This document shows, one piece after another, positions 9,134-16,358 of a DNA stretch of 64,000 nucleotides (positions are counted from its first letter, which is position 1; each line of letters opens with the position of its first letter). Made by a program: the position numbers and the translations under genes. This stretch comes from Brevibacillus sp. DP1.3A (GTDB lineage: Bacteria; Bacillota; Bacilli; Brevibacillales; Brevibacillaceae). Under the pieces are notes generated by a model, which was given only the letters and a program-made list of their open reading frames with translations, had not been told where the DNA came from and did not search any database. The stretch covers positions 5,900,001 through 5,964,000 of the forward strand of contig NZ_CP085876.1 in NCBI RefSeq assembly GCF_013284245.2, read 5' to 3'.

Positions 9134-10216
9134 ATGATCTCCTTTGTGGTTGGCAGAGGTATGGGCCATCTCGGTAGATGCATTAGCATAACGGAAAAAT
9201 TGCAGCAACACCATCTTCCCATTCACGTGTTTGCCTTTCGGGAAACACATGACTATTTATCGAAAAACCTGCACAATGACGTCCAATTGAAAGCCTTTAA
9301 ATCCAAAAAATTCGAGGATGGTCAGCAAACCACACTATTAATAAATGATTGGCGCTCCGATGTGCCTCGATTTCGCAGTGAGGGGAAAGTCGGTGGAAAC
9401 ACAAAGGTCGTGACCCTCTATCACAGTGACTTTATCATCGATAATAATGATTCAGCTCCGATGCAGGAATATAAAAATCGCATTGTAGAAATCGCCAATC
9501 AATCCGATATCTTTCTGCACATGAATCTTATTCCGCCTAAAGAGACCCATCCGCAAATGAACTGCATCTATATCCCTATTCCTTTAATCACCAGGGAAAT
9601 CAGCCAGTCCCCGGAAGAGGTGCGACGCATATTAGGGCTTCAGCAGAACGAGTCGTTTATTCTGGTTCACATGGGGGGCGGACTCGCTAACCGTTATGAA
9701 CAGATCGTGAAGTGGTATGATCAAATAAACTCGCTTGCCGACCGTTATCGATTTGTTGTAGCTGGGCAATTGGCAGATGAAGATTACCCATTCGATGAAA
9801 GGATCATCAAAGCCCCTCTCATTCCGAATGGTAAAAATCTTGTACAGGCGGCCAGTCTGGTCATTAGCAAACCGGGCATGGGCATTTTAGGAGATTGCAT
9901 CTCAACAGGAACCCCCTTGCTTTTCCTTCCGCCGGATGATGCGGAACGCGAGCAAAAAATAGATATGCTGCGAGAAATAGCTAACAGTGATACGGTATCG
10001 ATCCAGGAACCAGAAGAGATTGTACCAAAGATTGAGCATGCTTTAGCAAATAAAGAGGTTATTCAAAAAAGCTTTCGTCTTATCCCTACCAACGGCGCTG
10101 AGGTCGCAAGCAAAATTATCGAAATGGCATACCGGATCCCGTTATCGATATTGCCAAAAAGACAGGAAGATCTCCTGCGCTTGACGCCGTATGGCTCATT
10201 TGGAAATAAGGACTGA
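9134..10216 (+). CDS. MurG-like GT-B glycosyltransferase
   Basis: 360 aa. The N-terminus SFVVGRGMGHLGRCISI has the glycine-rich GxGMGHLGR loop typical of MurG/GT28-like enzymes. The C-terminal half holds FILVHMGGGLANRYEQ, FVVAGQL and VISKPGMGILGDCISTGTPLLFLPP, which matches the UDP-sugar binding region of that group. It probably transfers a sugar from a nucleotide donor in the cytoplasm. It lies divergent to the GT8 gene, suggesting a small glycan-modifying cluster with the MGT gene. Start supported by GGGTGATG about 6 nt upstream. Exact donor and acceptor not inferable. Confidence 0.75.
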   Translation: MISFVVGRGMGHLGRCISITEKLQQHHLPIHVFAFRETHDYLSKNLHNDVQLKAFKSKKFEDGQQTTLLINDWRSDVPRFRSEGKVGGNTKVVTLYHSDFIIDNNDSAPMQEYKNRIVEIANQSDIFLHMNLIPPKETHPQMNCIYIPIPLITREISQSPEEVRRILGLQQNESFILVHMGGGLANRYEQIVKWYDQINSLADRYRFVVAGQLADEDYPFDERIIKAPLIPNGKNLVQAASLVISKPGMGILGDCISTGTPLLFLPPDDAEREQKIDMLREIANSDTVSIQEPEEIVPKIEHALANKEVIQKSFRLIPTNGAEVASKIIEMAYRIPLSILPKRQEDLLRLTPYGSFGNKD

Positions 10217-10235
10217 TGACTTTGAAGCAAACAAG

Positions 10236-10290
10236 GAGGACTGTCTTAGGTAGAAGATCAATTTCTACTTAAGACAGTCCTCTTACTTTT
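10236..10290 (+). terminator. Terminator
   Basis: A near-perfect 20-bp stem (GAGGACTGTCTTA... with ...TAAGACAGTCCTC) followed by a T-rich stretch. Confidence 0.85.
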
Positions 10291-10417
10291 GCTCATTCTC
10301 CATCTATGCGCCAAGTATATTTTCGATTAGAATATATCAGTGCTGTTCTGCTATCGGCAGAATGTCAAATTCTTTTACAGGATTATCCTGATCTCATTGG
10401 AGGCTATTACTACTATC

Positions 10418-11041
10418 ATGAACAATCAACAACATACCAACGTCAAAATCGTCACTGCCGATCCTAGCGCGATCGGTTTGTTCGGACTGGCTATCGTTAC
10501 GTTCGTAGCTTCTTCGCAAAAGCTTGGACTGACAGAGGGTCTTGGACTCGTGATCCCTTGGGCAATCTTCCTCGGTGCATTTGCCCAACTTTACGCATCT
10601 ATTCTCGATGCGAAGCACAACAACACATTCGGGACGACCGCTTTTGGAGCGTATGCGTTCTTCTGGTTCGCGACCGCAAGTAGCTGGCTTGTCAAGCTCG
10701 GCGTATTCGGTGAGACACTCGCTGCAAATGCTGACGGCGCACAACTCGGCTTTGCCTTCGCGGGATATCTCATCTTCTCCATTCTTTTGACGATTGGATC
10801 GATGGAGACTCATAAAGTATTGTTCTTTATCTTCGTACTGATCGACGTCCTGTTCGTGGGTCTGACTTTTGATGCTTTCGGGATTGCTTCTGGCGTATTC
10901 AAACCAATTGCTGCTTATGCTGAGATGGGTATCGCTCTTCTCTCCTTCTACGGTGCAGGGGCAGCGGTGCTAAATAATCACTTCGGCAAAGTATTCCTTC
11001 CTGTCGGTCGTCCGTTTGGGATTTTTAAGGAACGTTCTTAG
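10418..11041 (+). CDS. satP: Acetate uptake transporter, GPR1/FUN34/YaaH (SatP) family
   Basis: A 207-aa membrane protein with six predicted helices, the size of SatP/YaaH succinate-acetate permeases. The family signature near the N-terminus (NPAPLGL in relatives) is here ADPSAIGLFGLA. Further landmarks are GAFAQLYASILDAKHNNTFGTTAFGAYAFFW and the end NHFGKVFLPVGRPFGIF. It likely moves acetate with protons across the cytoplasmic membrane. GGAGG lies 14 nt before the chosen ATG, longer than ideal; the upstream in-frame start at 10340 has no ribosome site. A diverged copy of the last codons and terminator recurs at 13.06-13.18 kb. Confidence 0.88.
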   Translation: MNNQQHTNVKIVTADPSAIGLFGLAIVTFVASSQKLGLTEGLGLVIPWAIFLGAFAQLYASILDAKHNNTFGTTAFGAYAFFWFATASSWLVKLGVFGETLAANADGAQLGFAFAGYLIFSILLTIGSMETHKVLFFIFVLIDVLFVGLTFDAFGIASGVFKPIAAYAEMGIALLSFYGAGAAVLNNHFGKVFLPVGRPFGIFKERS

Positions 11042-11046
11042 TTTGG

Positions 11047-11090
11047 TAGCCGCTCTTTTCGCTGATCTGCGAGGGGCGGCTTTTTCTAAT
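11047..11090 (+). terminator. satP terminator
   Basis: AGCCGCTC pairs with GAGGGGCGGCT, followed by TTTTTC, 6 nt after the satP stop. Confidence 0.8.
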
Positions 11091-11135
11091 AGAGCTTCAA
11101 TCGATTTCTGTAATCACTTGCATACACTTAATTCG

Positions 11136-11426
11136 CTAGCTCTCTGCCCATTGCTTAAAAAACTCAAGTATTTCATTCAAGTTTTTCGGACCACCAAATG
11201 CCTCAAAACGTCCGTCTCTCAATCTGCAATGTACCCAGTCATTCTCGGTTCTTTCTACAACATAATTCTGAAAGGGTCTCTTGTTCCCCAGGGTCGTATC
11301 TTGTAGATTAACCTTTATTGACCACCCCGGATTATCAATAGTACAGATCGTTATTCCATAACCATGCTCCCAGTCTCCATCACAATTGGATGAGTAATAA
11401 TTCTCCAACCACTTTATCAACTCCAT
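11136..11426 (-). CDS. Imm53-family immunity protein, orphan
   Basis: 96 aa. It matches the Imm53 pattern as I know it: LIKWLENYYSSNCDGDWEHG, YGITICTIDNPGWSIKVNL, then ENDWVHCRLRDGRFEAFGGP and LNEILEFFKQW. Imm53 proteins are thought to neutralise toxin domains of polymorphic toxin systems in the producer's cytoplasm. No toxin ORF lies next to it. Only coding scraps surround it, so it is probably a leftover or a protective orphan. AAGGGACGG upstream of the ATG is a fair ribosome site. Confidence 0.8.
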   Translation of the reverse strand: MELIKWLENYYSSNCDGDWEHGYGITICTIDNPGWSIKVNLQDTTLGNKRPFQNYVVERTENDWVHCRLRDGRFEAFGGPKNLNEILEFFKQWAES

Positions 11427-11449
11427 TTCTAAATCCGTCCCTTCTAAGA

Positions 11450-11572
11450 TTTTTCAAGAGCCAATGCCGTATAGCCCATGCATTCCATAATCTCGCAGAG
11501 TTTATCGTTGTAGATTTTGCTGGCTTCAATGAAGATGAATTTTGGGCTACAGTCGACGCATTAGCCTCTTAA
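11450..11572 (+). pseudogene. Possible C-terminal fragment of an unknown protein
   Basis: An open frame ending in HAFHNLAEFIVVDFAG then FNEDEFWATVDALAS and a stop has protein-like composition but no start codon with a ribosome site. Upstream it runs antisense into the Imm53 gene. It may be the tail of a lost gene. Weakly supported. Confidence 0.3.
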
Positions 11573-11640
11573 AAACCCTGTAAGAATTGACATATTTGTA
11601 GTACTCTTATTTAGCCCGTTGTATTTTCACCTTTTTATCC

Positions 11641-11730
11641 GTTGATGGAACGCCGTGTGCGATGAAAGTCGCCCGCACGGTGTAGGCTCGAACGAAAGCC
11701 CTAAAAACAACAGGGGATAAGTCGAGAATA
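11641..11730 (+). mobile_element. Group II intron 3' remnant (domains V and VI)
   Basis: Positions 11650-11683 are exactly 34 nt and fold as a textbook domain V. The lower 9-bp helix is ACGCCGTGT with GCACGGTGT, followed by a two-base CC bulge. The upper 5-bp helix is GCGAT with GTCGC, capped by a GAAA tetraloop. The catalytic triad reads CGC. A domain VI-like stem follows (CTCGA at 11687 with TCGAG at 11722) with an A-rich 3' strand, and the intron would end near 11729. No domains I-IV or reverse transcriptase are present, so it is dead. Its downstream exon is the Ig-like fragment. Confidence 0.7.
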
Positions 11731-12041
11731 GCAATCGACCACCTCAAGTTGGTATTATACCTCCACACAATTATGACCAACATGACGGCGGAACCTGGAA
11801 TGCTACTGGTCTGCACTTCTACTCGAACCTTTTTTCTGACCCAGACGGAGATGAATTGACATTTACTGCTGTGTCGGATAATCCGAAAGTTCATGTAACA
11901 GCTTACTCCGAATCTTTGGTTATGGCATTCAATAATGCTAATGTCGGAGATGTTTTTACCATCACGATTACGGCAGATGATGGCAAAGGCGGTACAGTAT
12001 CAACGGATTGGATTCTCACTATTACTACATTTGTACCATAA
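11721..12041 (+). pseudogene. C-terminal Ig/cadherin-like domain fragment of a surface protein
   Basis: An open frame of about 106 codons with no usable start. It encodes NRPPQVGIIPPHNYDQHDGG, then FSDPDGDELTFTAVSDNP, GDVFTITITADDGKGG and a stop. The DPDGD calcium-type loop and NRPP start are typical of repeated bacterial Ig/cadherin-like domains in large secreted or surface proteins. The rest of the protein is missing, and the group II intron 3' end abuts its upstream side. A terminator follows directly, so this is the true 3' end of a former gene. Confidence 0.6.
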
Positions 12042-12054
12042 CATCCATCAACAG

Positions 12055-12080
12055 CCCTCGGAACAACCGAGGGTGTTTTT
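12055..12080 (+). terminator. Terminator of the truncated Ig-like gene
   Basis: CCCTCGG-AACAA-CCGAGGG followed by TGTTTTT. Confidence 0.85.
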
Positions 12081-12331
12081 CATAATTACCGATGTGTTAA
12101 GCTCGAAGCTCAATCTCACAAACAAGTGGTGGTACATGAGATTCGAATGATGTATGAAATCTGGCTCGTACTTGAATCTATCAACAATCATCTACGTATC
12201 GGCTATTTGAACCAAGAAAGGCATCCCCAGAACCCTCCTTCACATACCTGCACTCCTCCTTTTGTGCCATCTAATTTGCCTCTCTAACAATTGTGGTAAA
12301 TTAAAGGAAAATCACTAAAGGTCGTGATTCC
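12081..12331. other. Intergenic stretch in the scrap zone
   Basis: About 250 bp with no supported gene. An open frame near 12150-12285 (MMYEIWLVLESINN...) has no ribosome site and may be a coding remnant. Confidence 0.3.
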
Positions 12332-12679
12332 TTGAACAGTGGATTTTTAAAACAATGGTGCCTCGAACATGATGTCGAAACCAGATCCATCAATGCATTT
12401 TGGTATTGTTTTAGGAACTACCAGTGTGAAGACACCGAAGAATTCAATTCAGTATTAGGTGAAGATTTTAAAGAGGAAGATTTAACTGTCGCACTAAAAG
12501 AAGTAGCTCTGTTTATTGATAGATGGGACAAGGACTCAACATATACGGCTATATCTTACGGATTTGATTACGTTGTCTCCTATATCCCAATTGTCTTTAA
12601 AGAGAAGAAACTTGGCTGGTATAAACTATTATTTAATCTTGAGGGAGAGATTTTTGATGATTTCTTCATCATTGATTAA
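12332..12679 (+). CDS. Small acidic protein of unknown function, possibly immunity-like
   Basis: 115 aa, no signal peptide or membrane segment, rich in acidic and aromatic residues (FWYCFRNYQCEDTEEFN, ending EGEIFDDFFIID). Start TTG at 12332 with AAAGG about 10 nt upstream. I do not recognise the family. Its size, composition and place beside Imm53 and an Ig-domain scrap resemble immunity proteins of polymorphic toxin loci. That is context inference only. Confidence 0.5.
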   Translation: MNSGFLKQWCLEHDVETRSINAFWYCFRNYQCEDTEEFNSVLGEDFKEEDLTVALKEVALFIDRWDKDSTYTAISYGFDYVVSYIPIVFKEKKLGWYKLLFNLEGEIFDDFFIID

Positions 12680-12749
12680 TTTACACAAAAACGTCATCGA
12701 CCCATTTGATATACTTACATAATTCTTAGCAAGCGTACAATACGATTTA

Positions 12750-13031
12750 ATGAGACAAACGTACACGTTTGAGCTCTGGCATCGAGAAAGCGATGAATCA
12801 GTTCCCGTATTCTTCTATGAGGTGATTCCATTGCCATTATTCTCCACTATTTGGTTTCTATCAGTTGCTACATGTATTTATATGGCTCTCGTAGAGGATA
12901 TCCCTGGTCATACGGAAAAGTGGATTGCATTGTTTGCTATCGCGACTTCAAAAATGATGTGGTCTGACCTTAAGAGATGGTTGGCATTAAGAAAAAGTGG
13001 TAAAACAGACTCTTCGAAAGGACCTGTCTAA
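12750..13031 (+). CDS. Small putative membrane protein
   Basis: 93 aa with two likely hydrophobic segments (LPLFSTIWFLSVATCIYMAL and WIALFAIATSKMM) and a basic tail. No convincing ribosome site precedes the ATG, and the region is a mosaic of gene fragments, so it may not be expressed. Function unknown. Confidence 0.35.
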   Translation: MRQTYTFELWHRESDESVPVFFYEVIPLPLFSTIWFLSVATCIYMALVEDIPGHTEKWIALFAIATSKMMWSDLKRWLALRKSGKTDSSKGPV

Positions 13032-13057
13032 CATAATTAAGTTTTTGTACAAATGAT

Positions 13058-13132
13058 GCGCTGAATAATCACCCTAGAAAAGTATTCCTTCCCGTTGGTC
13101 GTCCGTTTGGGATTTTTAAAGATCGTTCTTAG
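13058..13132 (+). pseudogene. Diverged satP 3'-end fragment
   Basis: 25 codons encode ALNNHPRKVFLPVGRPFGIF-KDRS, almost the end of the SatP protein at 10.97-11.04 kb. The DNA differs at synonymous sites, with one Glu-to-Asp change and a few other substitutions. No upstream part of the gene is present. The copy of the satP terminator follows. Confidence 0.8.
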
Positions 13133-13137
13133 TTTGG

Positions 13138-13178
13138 TAGCCGCTCATTTCGCTGATCTGCGAGGGGGCGGCTTTTCT
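13138..13178 (+). terminator. Second copy of the satP terminator
   Basis: AGCCGCTC pairs with GAGGGGGCGGCT, followed by a T run. It is nearly identical to the hairpin at 11047-11090. Confidence 0.75.
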
Positions 13179-13307
13179 TATTCGTTAAAAGTATGCCAAC
13201 TAAAAGAGTGACACGGGTTGTATTTGCTCTATTGAGTGATTTGAAGCGTAACAAATCCGCTTCATCTACAATATGATATGCCTAGAACAATCTAAAGAGG
13301 TGAGCCG

Positions 13308-13751
13308 ATGGCAGTCGTAAAAGCCAGAAGCAGTGATATTGACATGTTGGCAAGGTTGCTTCGAGCTGAAGCGGTGGGTGAAGGCGAAATGGGCATGCTC
13401 CTTGTTGGAAACGTTGGAATTAACCGAATAAGAGCGAATTGCTCCGATTTTAAAGGAATACGGACCATTCCCCAAATGATCAACCAGCCGCATGCGTTTG
13501 AAGCTCTGCAACATGGTATGTACTACCAAAGGTCTAGAGAGAAAGAACGCCGTCTGGCACGACGGGCTGTGAATGGGGAGCGGCATTGGCCGGGCAAATT
13601 CTCCCTCTGGTATTTTCGTCCGGGAACGGCGCAAAATCCCCTGCCTTGTCCGCCGACCTGGTATAATCAGCCGCACGTAGGACGATACAAGCTTCATTGT
13701 TTTTATGAGCCGACCGCGAAAGAATGTGAAAATGTATATAATACTTTTTAA
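13308..13751 (+). CDS. cwlJ: Spore cortex-lytic/cell wall hydrolase, CwlJ (SleB catalytic) family
   Basis: 147 aa and no signal peptide, as for CwlJ, which is made in the mother cell and held in the spore coat to degrade cortex peptidoglycan at germination. It carries the hydrolase_2 domain: DIDMLARLLRAEAVGEGEMGMLLVGNVGINR (catalytic Glu in RAEAxGE), then FEALQHGMYYQ and WPGKFSLWYFRPG. AGAGGTG precedes the ATG by 5 nt. A terminator follows. The gene downstream is a proline-rich small protein that may be its coat partner. Confidence 0.88.
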   Translation: MAVVKARSSDIDMLARLLRAEAVGEGEMGMLLVGNVGINRIRANCSDFKGIRTIPQMINQPHAFEALQHGMYYQRSREKERRLARRAVNGERHWPGKFSLWYFRPGTAQNPLPCPPTWYNQPHVGRYKLHCFYEPTAKECENVYNTF

Positions 13752-13760
13752 TGGTATGGG

Positions 13761-13793
13761 CTGCCCCAAGCGAAAAGAAGGGGCAGTTTTTTT
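13761..13793 (+). terminator. cwlJ terminator
   Basis: CTGCCCC pairs with GGGGCAG, followed by seven T. Confidence 0.9.
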
Positions 13794-13934
13794 ATATGCT
13801 CACGCGGGAATGTGATCATGCATGATTCGCTAAGTGTAATACGCGAGTCACATCCATAGGTGTGGTCTGCCCAAGCATTGTTTTTCGATTGATCATACAA
13901 TGTTGAGAATTCATTGTAAAAGGAGTGATTTTTA

Positions 13935-14240
13935 ATGGCATTTAGACCACCTCTAGGGCCACCTCCGGGTCAGCCGCCAGGAGCACAACAAGTACCAGAG
14001 CCGTTAACTCCTCCCCCATCGTTCATCCCCCCACAACCCGCTCCCTTTAGAATTGATCCAAGAGCAATGGAAGGTTGTTTGTTCCGTTTTACGTATCTTT
14101 GGCTTGTAAATGGAGAGCAATTCTGGTTTTTCCCCGTTTTTATAGGTTCTAGGTCAGTTGCAGGCTTTAGATGGACGGGTAGGTCTTGGAGACAAACTGG
14201 ATTTGATTTACGGTTAATTATTGCATTTACATGCTTGTAA
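13935..14240 (+). CDS. Proline-rich small protein, possible spore coat protein
   Basis: 101 aa. Residues 4-45 are rich in proline and glutamine (PPLGPPPGQPPGAQQ and similar). The C-terminal half (MEGCLFRFTYLWLVNGEQFW onward) is aromatic and basic, with two Cys. AAAAGGAG lies 9 nt before the ATG. It sits just downstream of cwlJ. In Bacillus, CwlJ needs the proline/glutamine-rich coat protein GerQ for localisation. This is not GerQ by sequence, but a similar partnership is a reasonable guess. Confidence 0.65.
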   Translation: MAFRPPLGPPPGQPPGAQQVPEPLTPPPSFIPPQPAPFRIDPRAMEGCLFRFTYLWLVNGEQFWFFPVFIGSRSVAGFRWTGRSWRQTGFDLRLIIAFTCL

Positions 14241-14323
14241 GCCACAGCTTCCTTCCCTTTTACAACGATTCGAATTTGGCAACACAGGCCCCGAATGTAT
14301 TCAACTTGTCGCGCGGTTTCATG

Positions 14324-14359
14324 GGCTGCACGATCTTTGTCGTTAACGTGCAGCCTATT
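14324..14359 (+). terminator. Terminator of the proline-rich gene
   Basis: GGCTGCACG pairs with CGTGCAGCC around a 14-nt loop, followed by TATTT. Confidence 0.7.
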
Positions 14360-14446
14360 TAAGCTGCGTACAGTAATTGATATCTACCGTTCTAATCGAA
14401 CGGCTATTTTTCTTTGTACATAATTTGATACGGGATAAGAAAACGT

Positions 14447-14479
14447 AAGGAGTCGGCATTTTCGCCGACTCCTTTTTTC
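14447..14479 (+). terminator. Strong hairpin terminator at the island boundary
   Basis: AAGGAGTCGGC-ATTTTC-GCCGACTCCTT followed by TTTT. It lies just beyond the displaced rlmCD-like fragment at 14.5 kb. Confidence 0.8.
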
Positions 14480-14503
14480 GTCAACAATCCACTTTCTATC
14501 TAA

Positions 14504-14566
14504 TCAAAAACCCTTATTTTCCAAGCATGCAACGCTGTCCACCTGTGTGGAGTAGACCGTATGACC
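14504..14566 (-). repeat. Displaced rlmCD 3'-end-like fragment (putative att remnant C)
   Basis: Minus-strand codons read STQVDSVACLENKGF then stop. They resemble the RlmCD C-terminus (HVE-x-x-x-LLE) and the fragment near 24.0 kb, which ends HVESVALLENKNK. No upstream rlmCD sequence is attached, as expected for a half attachment site left by an integration event. It is the weakest of the three fragments. Confidence 0.4.
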
Positions 14567-14714
14567 AAGCTGTAAGATATGCCCCGCCATTTACTTTTTC
14601 TGGTTTAATCTAAAGATTATTTCCGAAACTACCGATATAGTTAGTATTCCGGAAAATATTTACTGTGAGCATATCTGATTGAAGTTATGCTTACATCTCA
14701 AAGGAGGATACCTT
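14567..14714 (+). promoter_or_regulatory. Upstream region of the cytolysin gene with an inverted repeat
   Basis: An imperfect dyad (ATTTCCG ... ACTA/TAGT ... CCGGAAAT, about 14618-14657) sits 60 bp before the cytolysin start and could be an operator. AAGGAGG lies 7 nt before ATG 14715. Confidence 0.4.
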
Positions 14715-16250
14715 ATGAAGATTCGAAATCATACTAGAATTTTAAAATTAATCGCTAGTTTATCTGTTATTTTCGCTACTGTAAATTATCCAGTTATCTC
14801 TTTTGCCGAAACAGATGATTCTAGTTTAGTCAGTGAAACAAGCAACGCTGATGACATTAATACCGGTATAGCAGACTTAGACTATGATAATGACGAAGTT
14901 TTAGCAGTAAGTGGTGATGAGATAGATAGTTTTGTTCCAAAAGAAGGGATCAATCCAAAAGGTAAGTTTATTGTCATCGAACGTAAAAAGAAGTCACTTG
15001 CAACTTCTCCAGTCGATATTTCCATTATTGATTCTATGACTAATCGCACTTACCCAGGAGCATTACAACTTGCCAATCAAGCTTTTACAGAAAATAAACC
15101 TAGTGTATTACTGGTACCAAGAAAACCTTTGACTATTAGTATTGATTTACCAGGTTTGAAAAAGGAAAATTCAATTACTGTGGATAATCCAACATACGGT
15201 AATGTGTCTGGAGCTGTAGATGAGCTTGTATCTAAATGGAGCGATGAGTATTCAGCAACACATACTTTACCTGCGCGATTGCAGTATGCAGAATCAATGG
15301 TTTATAGCAAATCTCAAATTGGAAGTGCTCTGAATGTTAACGCTAAATATCTTGATTCTACATTAGGAATTGACTTTAATGCGATTTCTAGTGGAGAGAA
15401 AAAAGTGATGGTAGCGGCATATAAACAAATATTTTATACGGTAAGTGCGGAACTGCCTAACGATCCATCAGATCTTTTTGATGATAGTGTTACTTTTAAA
15501 GATTTAAAACGTAAAGGGGTAAGTGATCAATCCCCACCTGTTATGGTATCAAATGTAGCTTATGGTAGAACCATTTATGTGAAATTAGAAACAACCTCTA
15601 AGAGCAAAGACGTAAAAGCAGCATTTAAAGCCTTGCTTCAGAATACTGCCAATGTAGAAACGAGTGCCGAGTACAAGGATATTTATGAAGACAGTTCCTT
15701 TACTGCTGTAGTATTAGGCGGAGATTCACAAGAGCATAACAAGGTCGTTACAAAAGACTTTAGTGAAATCCGTAATATCATTAAAGATAATGCGGAATTT
15801 AGCCTAAAGAACCCAGCCTATCCAATTTCGTATACAAGTGTTTTCTTAAAAGATAATGCCATTGCTGCCGTTCATAACAATACAGATTATATTGAGACTA
15901 CAGCTACAGAATATTCGAAAGGTAAAATATCGCTTGGTCATTATGGCTGGTATGTCGCTCAATTTGATGTATCCTGGGATGAAGTTTCCTATGATGAAGA
16001 TGGTGAAGAAGTACTAACACATAAAACGTGGGAAGGCAGCAACCAAGACAGAACAGCTCCTTTCAATACAGTCATTCCTCTGCCACCTAATGCAAAAAAC
16101 ATAAGGATTTTTGCGAAAGAATGTACCGGCCTTGCTTGGGAATGGTGGAGAACCGTTATTGATGAATACAATGTTCCATTATCTAGTGAAATTAAAGTTG
16201 AAATTGGCGGAACGACATTAAACCCTACGGGTGGTATTACATTTAATTAG
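14715..16250 (+). CDS. Cholesterol-dependent cytolysin (thiol-activated pore-forming toxin)
   Basis: 511 aa with a Sec signal peptide (MKIRNHTRILKLIASLS..., cleavage near FAETD). The canonical undecapeptide ECTGLAWEWWR is intact at residues 469-479, including the single Cys. The cholesterol-recognition Thr-Leu pair is in GGTTLNPTG (T501-L502). Upstream segments follow the CDC order, with SIDLPGLKKENSITVDNP and NVAYGRTIYVKLETTS in domains 1-3. The secreted monomer would bind cholesterol, oligomerise and perforate eukaryotic membranes. The first in-frame ATG at 14679 lacks a ribosome site. Its position inside the island zone suggests acquisition or protection by that locus. Confidence 0.97.
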   Translation: MKIRNHTRILKLIASLSVIFATVNYPVISFAETDDSSLVSETSNADDINTGIADLDYDNDEVLAVSGDEIDSFVPKEGINPKGKFIVIERKKKSLATSPVDISIIDSMTNRTYPGALQLANQAFTENKPSVLLVPRKPLTISIDLPGLKKENSITVDNPTYGNVSGAVDELVSKWSDEYSATHTLPARLQYAESMVYSKSQIGSALNVNAKYLDSTLGIDFNAISSGEKKVMVAAYKQIFYTVSAELPNDPSDLFDDSVTFKDLKRKGVSDQSPPVMVSNVAYGRTIYVKLETTSKSKDVKAAFKALLQNTANVETSAEYKDIYEDSSFTAVVLGGDSQEHNKVVTKDFSEIRNIIKDNAEFSLKNPAYPISYTSVFLKDNAIAAVHNNTDYIETTATEYSKGKISLGHYGWYVAQFDVSWDEVSYDEDGEEVLTHKTWEGSNQDRTAPFNTVIPLPPNAKNIRIFAKECTGLAWEWWRTVIDEYNVPLSSEIKVEIGGTTLNPTGGITFN

Positions 16251-16260
16251 TTGGGAAAAT

Positions 16261-16304
16261 AAACGGCTGAAATCCTTTTTATCAAGGACTTCAGCCGTTT
16301 TTCT
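16261..16304. terminator. Bidirectional terminator after the cytolysin gene
   Basis: AAACGGCTGAA...TTCAGCCGTTT with T runs on both strands, between two convergent genes. Confidence 0.9.
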
Positions 16305-16358
16305 TTTTCTTATTCCTATGCAGGGAGGGGCTAAGTCCCTTGTCCACAAAATATTTCA

